From [Mycobacterium] nativiensis (lineage in GTDB: Bacteria; Actinomycetota; Actinomycetes; Mycobacteriales; Mycobacteriaceae), in contig NZ_CP083986.1 of assembly GCF_020172685.1 (NCBI RefSeq), positions 88,456 to 152,455 on the forward strand: a stretch of 64,000 bases of DNA. Direction: 5' to 3'. Position 1 is the first letter of the stretch, and each line of letters opens with the position of its first letter. Position numbers and translations under genes: made by a program. Shown piece after piece: positions 8,599-18,108 of this stretch. Below the pieces are notes generated by a model, which saw only the letters and a list, made by a program, of their open reading frames with translations, searched no databases and was not told the origin of the DNA.

Positions 8599-9849
8599 TC
8601 AGCGTGGCGGGTCGATCAACAGTGGTGGACCGCCGTACGGGGTGGGAATCGTGTAGCGGCCCTTGGGGGTCGGGTCGGTGGTCGCTGCCAGGTCGGCGCC
8701 GGGAGGCGGGCCCGCGGTGTCGTCGCCCGGCGGGCGTGGCGCATTGTGGGCACCTCGCACCAACACCGACTGATCGGTGTCGCGGCAGTAGCCGTACAGG
8801 AACGGTTCGGAGTAGTCCCCGGCCGACGGGGGACGACGCGGCGTCCCGTACTCGCAGGCGTAGCGCGGGTAGATATCGACGGTTGCCCACAGCCCGTCGT
8901 CGTGAATCGCCGAGTCGATCGCCTCCACCGTCGAACCGCGGTAGTTGGGGAACAACGCGTTGAGTGCCGGGGTCCGGACATAGAGCAGCTGAGCTGTGGT
9001 CGCCAGGTTGCCCAGCAATCCGACCATGGTGTCGGAGTTGTCGTCGAACAGTCCGTCGACCGAAGACAGCATCCCGGGCGCCTGATCGACCAACCGGTGG
9101 TAGCCGCCGATCATCGGGTTGATGCCCCGCAGCACCTTATCGAGGTTGGCCGACGTGACGGCCATGCCGTTGTTGACGTCGCTGAGCATGGTCAACACCA
9201 CCCGGCTCGACTTGAGCAGGCTCACAGTCTGCGGCAGCACCGAGTCCAGGGTGGACAGCAGGAAGGCGCCGCCGTCGACGATGTCGGTGAGTTTGTCCGG
9301 CCCCTCGGCGGACAGGCCCAGTTCCTTCTTGATCAGCTCGAGTTTGCGGGGATCGGTCTGCGCCAGCATGCCGTCGGCGTCGGCGAGCAACTGCGACAGC
9401 GGAATCGGGGTGGTGGCCTGGTCTTGGGAGACGACGCTCCCGCCGGCCAGGAAGGGTCCGGTGTTCGACGCGGGCTCGAAGTCGATGTACTGCTCGCCGG
9501 CTGCCGACAGGCCCGAGACGCGCACCTTGCTGGTCGCCGGGATCCGCACCGTCGAGGAGATGTTGGCGACCGCATGCACGCCCGAACCGGTGATCCGCAG
9601 CGACTCGATCCGGCCCACCGGCACCCCGCGCACCGACACGTCATGGTTGGCCAGCAGCCCGCCGGACTCAGGCAGCGCGATGGTGATCTGGTACGTCGAC
9701 CGCGCCGGATTCACCCGCAGTGCCCCCACCAGGAGGTAAGCCGTCGCCACCACCAGGGTCATCACCAGGGCGAGGCTCGACAGCAGGTTTTTGCGCCGAT
9801 ATCCGGCGCGGACCAGGGCGACGATGCGCCGGCTGAGTGCTTCGATCAC
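8599..9849 (-). CDS. mceF: MceF of second mce operon
   Basis: 416-aa Mce-family protein with an N-terminal membrane anchor (about 22-42), an MCE domain (about 50-130; GVPVGRIESLRI and GEQYIDFEP motifs) and a helical domain. Its Pro-rich C-terminus is shorter than that of the mce1 MceF in this window and lacks its long Cys-rich tail. GTG start at 9849 overlaps the mceE stop (GTGA). It is placed as subunit F because it is last in the A-F series and follows the lipoprotein subunit. Its substrate cannot be read from sequence. Confidence 0.9.
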   Translation of the reverse strand: MIEALSRRIVALVRAGYRRKNLLSSLALVMTLVVATAYLLVGALRVNPARSTYQITIALPESGGLLANHDVSVRGVPVGRIESLRITGSGVHAVANISSTVRIPATSKVRVSGLSAAGEQYIDFEPASNTGPFLAGGSVVSQDQATTPIPLSQLLADADGMLAQTDPRKLELIKKELGLSAEGPDKLTDIVDGGAFLLSTLDSVLPQTVSLLKSSRVVLTMLSDVNNGMAVTSANLDKVLRGINPMIGGYHRLVDQAPGMLSSVDGLFDDNSDTMVGLLGNLATTAQLLYVRTPALNALFPNYRGSTVEAIDSAIHDDGLWATVDIYPRYACEYGTPRRPPSAGDYSEPFLYGYCRDTDQSVLVRGAHNAPRPPGDDTAGPPPGADLAATTDPTPKGRYTIPTPYGGPPLLIDPPR

Positions 9850-11099
9850 GGTGTGGGTCCCTGTCCTTGGGGATCGGCCTCGGCGGCCCGCCGAGCAGCC
9901 TCATCTTCGGCCGGGGTCAGCGGTATCGGCATACCGATCGACTCCCACGGGACTTGTCCCATATCGGAGTCCGGGCCTCGGCCCACCACCCGTTCCTGCA
10001 GCCGCCACAGCGCGTACTTGATCGAGCCGGCCATTTTGGCCCAGTCGTAGCGTTTCGGACCGTGAAACGCCGGGTCGCCCTTGAACCCGGCGTCGGGCAT
10101 CGAACCCCACACCAGGCGGTCCACGCTGGCGTGCACCGAGGCACCCCCGTTGGGCATGATCTTGATGAACGGCGCCATCAGCCGGTTCAGCGCGTACAGG
10201 CTGGTGTCGGGATCGGTTGCCACGTCGTTCCAGGCGGCGGCGAGCACGTTGGCGTCCTTGATGAAACTGTGCCCGGAATCGTCGGTCCCGGCGATCGAGG
10301 GGAACCGGGCCAGCTGACGGCTGGTGGCGCCCAGTTCCTCGACGAGGTCGGCAAGCCGGCTGGTGTTGTCCACCAGGGTGTCGGTCGCCGGGCCCGCCGC
10401 GTTGAGCACATCGGTGAGCGCGGCGCTGCGGGCATCCAGACGATCGGCGAGTGTGCTGGTCTCGCGCAGCGCCGTCTCGATCTCACCGGATCGGGCGTTG
10501 AGTTTGCCCAGCAGTTCGTTGGACTGGTTGATCAGCTTGCCGAACGCCTGGCCTTGGTCGCCGGTCGCCTTCCCGGCTCCGTTGACGATGTTGGTGAAGT
10601 TCTGCACCGCGCCGCCGTTGACCAGCAGCGCGGCCGAACTCAGCACCGATTCCACGGTGGCGGCCGACGCGGTCGACTCCAGCCCGATGGTGTCGCCGCC
10701 CTTCAGCGGCGGCGCCGACGGGTCAACCGGAACCGGCGGCTTGAGCGCCACGAACACGTCACCGAGCGGTGTCGCCGACCGCAGTTCGGCGGTGCTGCCC
10801 ACCGGAATCCGGACACCGTCCATGATGCGCAGCGTGGTGACCGCGGTGTAGTCGCGCGCCACCATCGACTCCATCTGACCGACGTCGGCGCCGGCGAGCT
10901 TCACCTTCGCGTGCCCGGGCAGGTTGAGTGCGTTGGCGAACACCGCGGTGATCAGGTATCCGCCGCTGCCGATACCCGGAGCGGGCAGCGGCAGGCTGCC
11001 CAGGCCGCTGGTCCCGCATCCCACAACCGATGAGGCGATGACCGCACTGCACAGCAGTGCCATCGCCGTCCTGGGTGCTCGTGTCCGCCGTCGAATCAC
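9846..11099 (-). CDS. mceE: MceE lipoprotein of second mce operon
   Basis: 417-aa lipoprotein. An Arg-rich N-terminus and hydrophobic segment end in the lipobox VVGC, with Cys28 as the acylation site. The MCE domain is at about 40-125 and a long helical region follows. The start is GTG at 11099, 2 bp after the mceD stop. The frame is open further upstream into mceD, but that extension is unlikely to be translated. An ATG 12 codons inside (MALLCS) is a less likely start because it would shorten the positively charged n-region. Confidence 0.9.
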   Translation of the reverse strand: MIRRRTRAPRTAMALLCSAVIASSVVGCGTSGLGSLPLPAPGIGSGGYLITAVFANALNLPGHAKVKLAGADVGQMESMVARDYTAVTTLRIMDGVRIPVGSTAELRSATPLGDVFVALKPPVPVDPSAPPLKGGDTIGLESTASAATVESVLSSAALLVNGGAVQNFTNIVNGAGKATGDQGQAFGKLINQSNELLGKLNARSGEIETALRETSTLADRLDARSAALTDVLNAAGPATDTLVDNTSRLADLVEELGATSRQLARFPSIAGTDDSGHSFIKDANVLAAAWNDVATDPDTSLYALNRLMAPFIKIMPNGGASVHASVDRLVWGSMPDAGFKGDPAFHGPKRYDWAKMAGSIKYALWRLQERVVGRGPDSDMGQVPWESIGMPIPLTPAEDEAARRAAEADPQGQGPTP

Positions 11100-11101
11100 G
11101 A

Positions 11102-12280
11102 TTACTGTCCCATCATCGAAAGGCCGTCCAGAACATACGTGAGACCGAAGTCCGGTCCGTAGTCGGCCAAGGTGCCTGTGCCGCAACCCAATTGTCGAAG
11201 GTGCATCATGTTGCACAGTTCCTTGGTGCTTTGGCTGTCGAGGAGGACCTTGTCGACCAGGACGTGCAGCCGGAATGCACCGTTGTTGGAGTCGATGGCG
11301 TTGTAGAGATTTTCCATCGTCAGCGGCAGCAGGTTGATCAGTTCCGCCAGGTCGCGTTTCTTCTCCGCCAGGGTGGTCAGGGCGGTGTCGCCGTTGAGGA
11401 CGGCATGCTTGAGGTTGTCCCGGTTGGCCGCCAGCAGCGCCGTCGCCTGGGTGACGATCTCGTTGAACTTGCGTCCGGTGCGTCCGGTCCCGAAGTCCTC
11501 GTTGGCCAGCATCTGACTCAACTGACGGGTGGTGGACCCGAATTGACGCAGCTTCGCGTCATTGCGAGCTGCCGCGTCCATCAGGGAGCTGAGATTGGTG
11601 ATGATCGTGGTCAGCTGATCGCCGGTCGCTTCGCCGCGGTCAGAGCTCATCCGCAGCGCCCGGGACAACTCGCTGAGCGCTGATTTGATCTTCTCGCCGT
11701 TGCCGTCGGCGATGTCGGCGCCGGCGTTGATCACGTCGGCCACCGGTCCATTGCCCTTACCGTCGCCGCCCAGTGACTTGGAGACCTTGTCGAGCATGTC
11801 CAGCACTCGGTCGAAGGCCACCGGGGTGCGGGTGCGGTTCAGTCCGATCGTGGTGCGGTCGGCCAGCACCGGGCCGCCCGCGTACGCCGGGGTCAGCTCG
11901 ATCTGTCGCGCGGTCAGGATCGAGGTGTTGATAGTCACCGCGTGCACGTCGGCGGGGATCTTCACGCCGCGGTCGACGGTGAACTCGGCCTCGACGTACT
12001 CGCCCTTCGGGGTGATCTTCTTGACCTGGCCGACCGGCATGCCGAGCACCGCGACCACATTGCCCTCGTATAGCCCTGCAGCGCTGTCGAATTGGGCGGT
12101 GACGGTGATGTGTCCGCCGAACGGGTTGAGGTAGTAGCCGGCGACGGCGACCGCGATCACTGCGGCGGCAATCAGCGCGGTGATCAGCGCGGGGACCCCA
12201 CGCCGGCCGTTACCGCTCGCCCCGACGCCCGCCGGCTCCTCGATCGGATCGTCGGCCAGGACGGCCGGTGCCGCGGTCAT
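11102..12280 (-). CDS. mceD: MceD of second mce operon
   Basis: 392 aa with a cytoplasmic N-tail of about 30 residues, one transmembrane helix (about 33-55), an MCE domain (about 60-140, with GMPVGQVKKITP) and a helical domain ending in a GTLADYGPDFG-containing tail. The ATG at 12280 forms ATGA with the mceC stop. The open frame continues upstream into mceC, but the ATG is well placed and no ribosome-binding site supports a longer form. It is assumed to form a heteromeric tunnel with the other Mce subunits. Confidence 0.9.
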   Translation of the reverse strand: MTAAPAVLADDPIEEPAGVGASGNGRRGVPALITALIAAAVIAVAVAGYYLNPFGGHITVTAQFDSAAGLYEGNVVAVLGMPVGQVKKITPKGEYVEAEFTVDRGVKIPADVHAVTINTSILTARQIELTPAYAGGPVLADRTTIGLNRTRTPVAFDRVLDMLDKVSKSLGGDGKGNGPVADVINAGADIADGNGEKIKSALSELSRALRMSSDRGEATGDQLTTIITNLSSLMDAAARNDAKLRQFGSTTRQLSQMLANEDFGTGRTGRKFNEIVTQATALLAANRDNLKHAVLNGDTALTTLAEKKRDLAELINLLPLTMENLYNAIDSNNGAFRLHVLVDKVLLDSQSTKELCNMMHLRQLGCGTGTLADYGPDFGLTYVLDGLSMMGQ

Positions 12281-13341
12281 TTGCAGTCCTTGAAGTACTC
12301 GATCATGCCGAACTGTTTGGCGCGGCCGCTGATGGCGCACATCCACGAGTCGATCGCGATCCCGTTGCTGGCGAAGAACTCGATCGCCGGACCGTAGCCG
12401 GTGGCGTTGGTGATACCGCGCAACGGTGGCGGCGCGGCCTGAATCAGGCTGCGCAGCAGGTCGTCGTGCTGGCCGAGCATGTCCGACAGTGTTCGGAGGT
12501 TGACCAGCATGTCGTCGAGCATCGGGCGGTCCTTGACCACCACGTTGTTCAGTTGACTCACCAAGCTGGTCAGCGCTGCGAGCATGGCGTGGAAGGTCTG
12601 TTGCCGGGCCACCAGTTCCCCGATGAAATCCTGGCCCTGGTCGACCAGGCTGCCCAGGCCGGACTGCTGGTTGCGCAGTGTGGTGGCCACCCGCTGGGTG
12701 CTGGCCAGCAGGGTGCCGAGCTGGTCTCGGCGGTCAGCGGTGATCTTGGCCAGCGAGTGCAGGTTGGCCATCGCCTGCGGGATCACCGGCGGCAGACCCT
12801 GGAGCTGCTGGCCGAGTACGGCCAGGGACTGCCCGAACTGGTCGGAGTCGACCTGGTCGAAGGTGGTGGTGGCGTCTTCCAACAGCGACTGCAGGTCATA
12901 GGGCACCTCGGTGTGCGCCAGGGTGATTCGCTTGCCCGGAATCGAGCCGGGGCCGTCCGGCTCCAGCTTCAGGTAGCGGGAGCCGAGGATCGTCATCACC
13001 TGGATCGTCGCGCGGGTGTCCTTGCCCATTGGGATGTCGTTGCGCACCGACAGCCCGGCCTCCACGTGATCTCCGGCCAGCCGCATGCTGGTCACGCGGC
13101 CCACCTCGATGCCCGCGATCACGATCGGGTTGCCCGGGGCCAGCGCCGCGGCCTGGGCGAATTCCGCGGTGTAGCGGGTGTAGCCGAAGCCGAGCACCTT
13201 GACGAACAGTGCCGCAACCACGACGACCGCCACCACGGCGAGTGCACCGAACCCCAGCCAGGTGGTGTTATAGGACTCCAGCGGCCGCGAGCGCCACTGG
13301 CGGACGAACCGACGGATCCGCATCGTGGGGGTATCAGCCAT
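12277..13341 (-). CDS. mceC: MceC of second mce operon
   Basis: 354-aa Mce-family protein. It has a basic N-terminus (RIRRFVRQWRSRP), one transmembrane helix (about 30-52), an MCE domain (about 57-140, including IAGIEVGRVTSMRLAG) and a long coiled-coil-like helical region. It ends in a short Cys-containing tail that lacks the Pro-rich extension often seen in MceC proteins. ATG at 13341 overlaps the end of mceB by 8 bp. Confidence 0.9.
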   Translation of the reverse strand: MADTPTMRIRRFVRQWRSRPLESYNTTWLGFGALAVVAVVVVAALFVKVLGFGYTRYTAEFAQAAALAPGNPIVIAGIEVGRVTSMRLAGDHVEAGLSVRNDIPMGKDTRATIQVMTILGSRYLKLEPDGPGSIPGKRITLAHTEVPYDLQSLLEDATTTFDQVDSDQFGQSLAVLGQQLQGLPPVIPQAMANLHSLAKITADRRDQLGTLLASTQRVATTLRNQQSGLGSLVDQGQDFIGELVARQQTFHAMLAALTSLVSQLNNVVVKDRPMLDDMLVNLRTLSDMLGQHDDLLRSLIQAAPPPLRGITNATGYGPAIEFFASNGIAIDSWMCAISGRAKQFGMIEYFKDCK

Positions 13342-14422
13342 TGGTGGTGTTCCTGCATCTTGGGGTGTGCCAGGCCAGGTTCTCGCTGGTGATCGGGCGA
13401 GCATTGCCGGGGGTGGCAGCGTTGACGATGATCGTGGTGATGTCGTTGAGGCCGGGGAAGAATCCGGTGGCGTTCAGATCGCAGAGGTAGGAAGTGCCGT
13501 AGGCGCCGTCGCCGAACGTCCGGCCGAGGCCCTTGAGCAGCAGCGGCAGGTTGGCGCCGGTGAACGCCAGCTGCGGTTCGATGCCGGTCATGTGCTTGGT
13601 GAACCCGGGCTCCCGGTTGATCATCTCCTCCAGTGAGGGGAAGACTTCGTCGGCGATCCGCGACAGCTGCCGGGTCACCTGGGCCAGCGAACCGACCGAG
13701 GACTGCAACGCCGGGCGCCGCGAATCGAGGTCGGTCACCGCGCGCCGGGCCTGGGTCAGGGCGTGGTCCAACTGATCGTTCTGCCCGGCGAGGGTCCCGG
13801 TGAGCCTGTTCAGGCTGGTGATGAGGTCGCCGAGCACTTCGTCACGGCCGGCCAGCGTCGCGGTCAACGTCGAAGACTGGTCCACCAGGTCCGTGATCGA
13901 GGCCTGATCGCCCTGCAGGGATTGCAACACACCCTTGGTCAGATCGTCGGCCTGCTTGGGGTCCAGCAGTGACATCAGTGGTTTGAACCCGTTGAGCAGG
14001 AGCCCGACGTCGAAGGACGGTTCGGTGCGCTCGACGCCGAGGACGCTGCCGCGGGGCAGGATCCGATGCTCGCCGGTGTCGGCGAGCGTTCCCCGGGACA
14101 ACCCGAGGTAGCGCTGGCCGATGATGTTCTGGTAGGTCACTGATGCGACGGTGTCGGTGTAGAGCTTCTGGTCGGTTTGGACGATGAACGAGACCTTCGC
14201 CAGTTTCCCGTCCAGTTCCACCTTCTCGACCCGGCCCACCCGGACCCCGGCCATCCGCACGTCGTCGCCGTCGCGAAGCCCGTAGACGTCGGTGAACACG
14301 GCCGCATACGGCGCCGTCGACCCGGCCACGTCCCGGCGCAGCGTGGCGTAGACCAGCCAGGTCAGCACCGTCGAGACGACCATGAAGATCGACAGCCCGA
14401 TCAGGGGTCCGCGGAATCTCAC
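13334..14422 (-). CDS. mceB: MceB of second mce operon
   Basis: 362 aa with an N-terminal anchor (about 7-30), an MCE domain (about 38-120; AGVRVGRVEKVEL and IIGQRYLGLSRG motifs) and a helical domain. The start is GTG at 14422, which makes GTGA with the mceA stop and is preceded by GGAGG. Members of the B position in Mce operons sit next to MceA in the complex. Nothing appears truncated. Confidence 0.9.
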   Translation of the reverse strand: MRFRGPLIGLSIFMVVSTVLTWLVYATLRRDVAGSTAPYAAVFTDVYGLRDGDDVRMAGVRVGRVEKVELDGKLAKVSFIVQTDQKLYTDTVASVTYQNIIGQRYLGLSRGTLADTGEHRILPRGSVLGVERTEPSFDVGLLLNGFKPLMSLLDPKQADDLTKGVLQSLQGDQASITDLVDQSSTLTATLAGRDEVLGDLITSLNRLTGTLAGQNDQLDHALTQARRAVTDLDSRRPALQSSVGSLAQVTRQLSRIADEVFPSLEEMINREPGFTKHMTGIEPQLAFTGANLPLLLKGLGRTFGDGAYGTSYLCDLNATGFFPGLNDITTIIVNAATPGNARPITSENLAWHTPRCRNTTNG

Positions 14423-16017
14423 TTGTGGCCTCCTGTCGTGGCGGAGGCCGGCGAGGCCCATGAAACAGCGGTGCCCCGCGCGACCGGGCCCAGCAGCAGC
14501 TGGGTGGCCACCGACGCCGGCTCACTTCGGCCGGTGAGGGGCCCGGTGATCAGGCCGAGCTGGTTGCGTTCGGTCTGGCTGCCGACGGGACCCACATTGC
14601 CCCCGTAGGAGGCCGGGGCCGCGGGCGCGACCGGCGCGGCCGGCTGCCACTCCGGTGCGTGCGGTTGCACCGGGATCGGAGGGCTCGGCGGTGGCGGCGG
14701 AGCGGGGTCCAGCGGGTCGCCGGTGCTGGGAATTCGCGGGAAGGGCCCGGTCCACCACGGCAGCGGCGGGTTGGTGTCCTCCAGACTGCGATCCGGGTTG
14801 ATCAGTGGCGGCCCGACGGCCCGCAGGTTCCCGTCCGGGCCGATCTCGGTGCCCGCGGGCGGCTCGAGACCGGCGGGGAAGCGGTAGTTCTGCGGCAGCA
14901 TGGTCTCGGGCAGCTCGGGCCGTACCGCGATCTGCGGCGCGGTGAAGCAGCTCGGTCCCTTGAGCTCGCCGTACTGCGGGCAGTCCGCCCGGGTGTAGGT
15001 GTGCAGCGGGGTGAAAGACAGGTTGGCCCGCATGGTCTTGGTGACCAGTTCGGGATGGTAGAGCTGGTCGAAGAACTTGTCGGAGAGCCGGTTGACCCTG
15101 GTGAAGATCGGCACGAACTTGTCGGCGTTATTGGCCAGCACCCCGACGACGGGCGTGAAGTCGTGGGTGATCTCGATGAGCTGGTCGATGTGATTGTCGA
15201 ACGCCTCGCGGGCCACACCCACGGTGTGCTGCCCGCCGGTGACCAGCGAGGCCAGCTCGGCGCGCTTCTGGGCGAACGCGCGCATCGGCTCGACGGCCTG
15301 ATGCAACGCGTCGACCAGATCCGGCGCGGTGGCCTGCAGGCCGTGGGTGGCATCCAGCAGCGCCGAGACCGTCGAGGGTCCGGGTTCGGTGGCGACGATG
15401 CCGTTGAGCTGGTCGAGCAGCTTGGACATGTGTGCGCCGGCACTCAGCAGCTTGACCCGCCGGTTGTCGGTGGCCGCGCCGACCGCGGCCAGGATGCCCA
15501 GGCTGTGGTCTTCGCGGCTGCGACCGGTGGCGGCCAGGATGTCGCGCAGTTTGGACACGGTGGTCTGGAAGATCACCGTCGACAGCTCACCGTTCTCGGG
15601 GATGTGCGAGCCGTCGCGGATGGTGGGCCCGCCCGTGCCCGAGTCGACCAGCTGGATGGACGACACCGCGAAGACGTTGGACGGCACCACCCGGGCGGTC
15701 ACCGATCCGGGGATGTCCTTGGCGTACTCGGGTTTGAGGTTGATGTGCACGTAGTTGGGTTTGCCGTAGGCCGCCGGGATCACGTCGGTGACACTGCCGA
15801 CCAGCAGACCGTGGTACTTGACGTCGGACTGGGCGGGCAACCCGTCACCGACGTTGGTCAGGTTGGCCACCACCCGGACATAGGAGTTGAGCATGCCGGT
15901 GGACTTGGCCAGCAGAACCCCGGTGGCCAGCGCGATCACCAGCAGGACCGCCAATCCGGCGCCCAGCAGCTGGCGTTCGGTGGGGCCGCGGCCGTCCAGG
16001 TCGAGTGAGTTGCTCAT
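14419..16017 (-). CDS. mceA: MceA of second mce operon
   Basis: 532 aa. The N-terminal transmembrane helix is at about 20-42, the MCE domain at about 45-130 (KYHGLLVGSVTDV, AVSSIQLVDSG) and a helical domain reaches to about residue 330. The last roughly 150 residues are Pro/Ala-rich with a run of prolines, the usual MceA tail. The ATG at 16017 overlaps the yrbEB stop by one base (TGATG). The reading frame is open a further 64 codons upstream into yrbEB, but that is out-of-frame composition noise. Confidence 0.91.
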   Translation of the reverse strand: MSNSLDLDGRGPTERQLLGAGLAVLLVIALATGVLLAKSTGMLNSYVRVVANLTNVGDGLPAQSDVKYHGLLVGSVTDVIPAAYGKPNYVHINLKPEYAKDIPGSVTARVVPSNVFAVSSIQLVDSGTGGPTIRDGSHIPENGELSTVIFQTTVSKLRDILAATGRSREDHSLGILAAVGAATDNRRVKLLSAGAHMSKLLDQLNGIVATEPGPSTVSALLDATHGLQATAPDLVDALHQAVEPMRAFAQKRAELASLVTGGQHTVGVAREAFDNHIDQLIEITHDFTPVVGVLANNADKFVPIFTRVNRLSDKFFDQLYHPELVTKTMRANLSFTPLHTYTRADCPQYGELKGPSCFTAPQIAVRPELPETMLPQNYRFPAGLEPPAGTEIGPDGNLRAVGPPLINPDRSLEDTNPPLPWWTGPFPRIPSTGDPLDPAPPPPPSPPIPVQPHAPEWQPAAPVAPAAPASYGGNVGPVGSQTERNQLGLITGPLTGRSEPASVATQLLLGPVARGTAVSWASPASATTGGHK

Positions 16018-16874
16018 CAGCCACCGAACCTTGCGCCGGAGTCGATGCTCCACAACGCCATGGTCAGCAGCATGTTGACCATGATCACGATCGTGATGCT
16101 GGCTCGCATGGCCCGCCCCGCGGCCACCCCGACGCCCTCCGGGCCGCCCGCGGCGTAGAAGCCGTAATAGCACTGCACGGTGGAGGCCAGCCACACGAAC
16201 ACCACGCACTTGAGCACCGAATAAAGGATGTCGGTGCCGGACAGCATCATCGTGAAGTAGTGCAGGTACGGCCCGATCGAGCCGCCGCCGATGATGCCGG
16301 TGACCACCTGACAGGTCAGGTAGGTGATCGCCAGGCAGGCCACGTACAGCGGAATGACCGCGATGGTCGCGGCCAGCAACCGGGTGGTGACCAGGTAGGG
16401 GATCGGCTTGATCGCGATGGCGTCGAGGGCGTCGATCTCCTCGGCGATCCGCATGGCGCCGAGCTGTGCGGTGAAGCGGCAGCCGGCCTGCATGGCGAAC
16501 GCCAACGAGGCCATGATCGGCGCCAGCTCACGGGTGTTGACCAGCGAGGAGATGATGCCGGTCGCCGGACCCAGCCCGAGCAGGTTCAGGAAGTTGTAGC
16601 CCTCGATCGCCACCAGTGCTCCGGCGGTGAAGCCGAGGACCACGGCCACTCCGGCGGTTCCCCCGCCGACGACGATGGAGCCGTTGCCCCAGGCGATGTC
16701 GGAGAGCAGGCGCAGGAACTCCTTGCGGTAGTGGCGCAGCACGGTCGGGACGCCGGCCGCGGCCCGGCCGAAGAAGACCAGCATGTGTCCCAGCTGGATG
16801 GTGGGCTTCGACACCAGCCGGTAGGCGCGCAGCAGCGGGCGGGCGATGGCCGGGACGTAGGCGGAGGCGCTCAT
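16017..16874 (-). CDS. yrbEB: YrbEB, Mce permease subunit
   Basis: 285-aa MlaE-family permease with an amphipathic N-terminal helix followed by about five or six transmembrane helices. The conserved cytoplasmic coupling region is visible as MRIAEEIDALDAIAIKPIPYLVTTR, the segment that contacts the ATPase (MceG/Mkl, encoded elsewhere). It forms a heterodimer with YrbEA at the base of the Mce tunnel. It starts 1 bp after yrbEA and overlaps mceA, so permease and channel subunits share one transcript. Confidence 0.94.
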   Translation of the reverse strand: MSASAYVPAIARPLLRAYRLVSKPTIQLGHMLVFFGRAAAGVPTVLRHYRKEFLRLLSDIAWGNGSIVVGGGTAGVAVVLGFTAGALVAIEGYNFLNLLGLGPATGIISSLVNTRELAPIMASLAFAMQAGCRFTAQLGAMRIAEEIDALDAIAIKPIPYLVTTRLLAATIAVIPLYVACLAITYLTCQVVTGIIGGGSIGPYLHYFTMMLSGTDILYSVLKCVVFVWLASTVQCYYGFYAAGGPEGVGVAAGRAMRASITIVIMVNMLLTMALWSIDSGARFGG

Positions 16875-16875
16875 G

Positions 16876-17739
16876 CTAGAGGCCCGTCCGCGGGTACAGC
16901 ACGTTGTAGAGCTCGCTGATGCCGACGTTGACGATCATCAGCACCAGGATCGACTCGACCACCGAGGCGTTCACCGAGTTGGCCACCCCGGCCGGCCCGC
17001 CGCGGGTCGACAGCCCCTTCTGGCACGACACCACCGCGACGATCGCGCCGTAGACCACGGCCTTGATCAGCGCGACGACCATGTCGCCGGTGGTGGCGAA
17101 TGACGAGAACGTCGCCACGAAGCTGCCGGGTGCGCCCTTCTGGAAATAGACGTTGAACAGATAGCTGGCCAGGAACCCGACGAAGCAGGTGATGCCGGTC
17201 AGGGCCACGCCGATCATGATCGCCGCGGCGAAACGCGGGACCACCAGTCGGCGGATCACCGAAACGCCCATCACCTCCATGGCGTCGGTCTCCTCGCGCA
17301 TGGTGCGAGAGCCCAGGTCGGCGGTGATGGCCGAACCGACCGCGGCGGCCATCAGCATCGCCGCCACCAGGGAGGCGGCCTGCCGGATGACGGCCAGCCC
17401 GGCGGCCGCGCCGGCCAGCGAGGTGGCGCCCACCTGGTTGGCCAGCAGCGCGAACTGGATGGACAGCGTCACCCCGATCGGCAGTGCCACCAGGATCGTC
17501 GGCAGCACCGCGGTGTTGGCCATGAACGCGCTCTGCCGGACGAACTCGCCCCACTGGAACCGGCCGCCGAACAGGTCGGCGAAGAAGTACTGCACGGTGC
17601 GCACCGCCAGCACGCACTGCTCCCCGACGGTGGTCAACGACGCCAGCGGGTGGCGCCTGGCGTAGCCGGCGGTCCAGTCGGTGATGGCCGCCGTGCCGTC
17701 CAGCGGCGCCTTGCCGGTCAGCTCATCCCGGGTTGTCAT
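16876..17739 (-). CDS. yrbEA: YrbEA, Mce permease subunit
   Basis: 287-aa MlaE-family permease and first gene of the second mce operon. It has a cytoplasmic N-terminus of about 50 residues and about five or six transmembrane helices. The EQ/EE loop region REETDAMEVMGVSVIRRLVVPR is the usual ATPase-coupling motif. The operon runs from here to about 7.95 kb with gaps of 19 bp or less. The promoter must lie in the divergent region starting at 17740. Confidence 0.94.
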   Translation of the reverse strand: MTTRDELTGKAPLDGTAAITDWTAGYARRHPLASLTTVGEQCVLAVRTVQYFFADLFGGRFQWGEFVRQSAFMANTAVLPTILVALPIGVTLSIQFALLANQVGATSLAGAAAGLAVIRQAASLVAAMLMAAAVGSAITADLGSRTMREETDAMEVMGVSVIRRLVVPRFAAAIMIGVALTGITCFVGFLASYLFNVYFQKGAPGSFVATFSSFATTGDMVVALIKAVVYGAIVAVVSCQKGLSTRGGPAGVANSVNASVVESILVLMIVNVGISELYNVLYPRTGL

Positions 17740-17743
17740 CGAC

Positions 17744-17787
17744 CACCGATCGTGCGCTTGTGCTCGGCCGTGGACACCGATCGTGCG
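17744..17787. promoter_or_regulatory. Direct repeat upstream of yrbEA (candidate operator)
   Basis: The 13-mer CACCGATCGTGCG occurs exactly at 17744-17756 and 17775-17787, a 31-bp period, about three helical turns. It begins 5 bp upstream of the yrbEA start codon. A CTCGGCC/GGCCGAG inverted pair lies between and just after the repeats. Position and phasing suggest binding of a dimeric or multimeric regulator to control the second mce operon. The rest of the 369-bp divergent region (17740-18108) holds no credible gene. Confidence 0.5.
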
Positions 17788-18015
17788 TTAGGCCGAGGAT
17801 CCATGGCGGACATGGTAGCCACCGAACTTACTCCAGGGTAAGAAACGACGATTCCGGACCAGGCAAGCAAATTAACCCTCGAAATTCGCGGTCCGACAAC
17901 CTCAATGGATCGCATAGGGCGTCGGCGCCGCCTTTCATCCGGCTAATGATGTCGGACACAATGCCGTGCCATGGGTGCTTCAGGCAACATGACTCGGGTT
18001 ATGACGGGGTTACCG

Positions 18016-18030
18016 TTCAGTAGAACTGAA
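18016..18030. promoter_or_regulatory. Short dyad upstream of secreted-protein gene
   Basis: A perfect 6-bp inverted repeat, TTCAGT-AGA-ACTGAA, lies 79 bp upstream of the ATG at 18109. A GATACT hexamer at 18068-18073 could be the -10 box of that gene. The geometry fits a small TetR- or GntR-type operator, but no cognate regulator is adjacent. Confidence 0.35.
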
Positions 18031-18108
18031 TTCGTGTGTTCCAGAGCCCCAAATCACGGTCGATGGAGATACTCGACCCGGACGAAGCCGAGTGCGGGGA
18101 GGGTGTCG

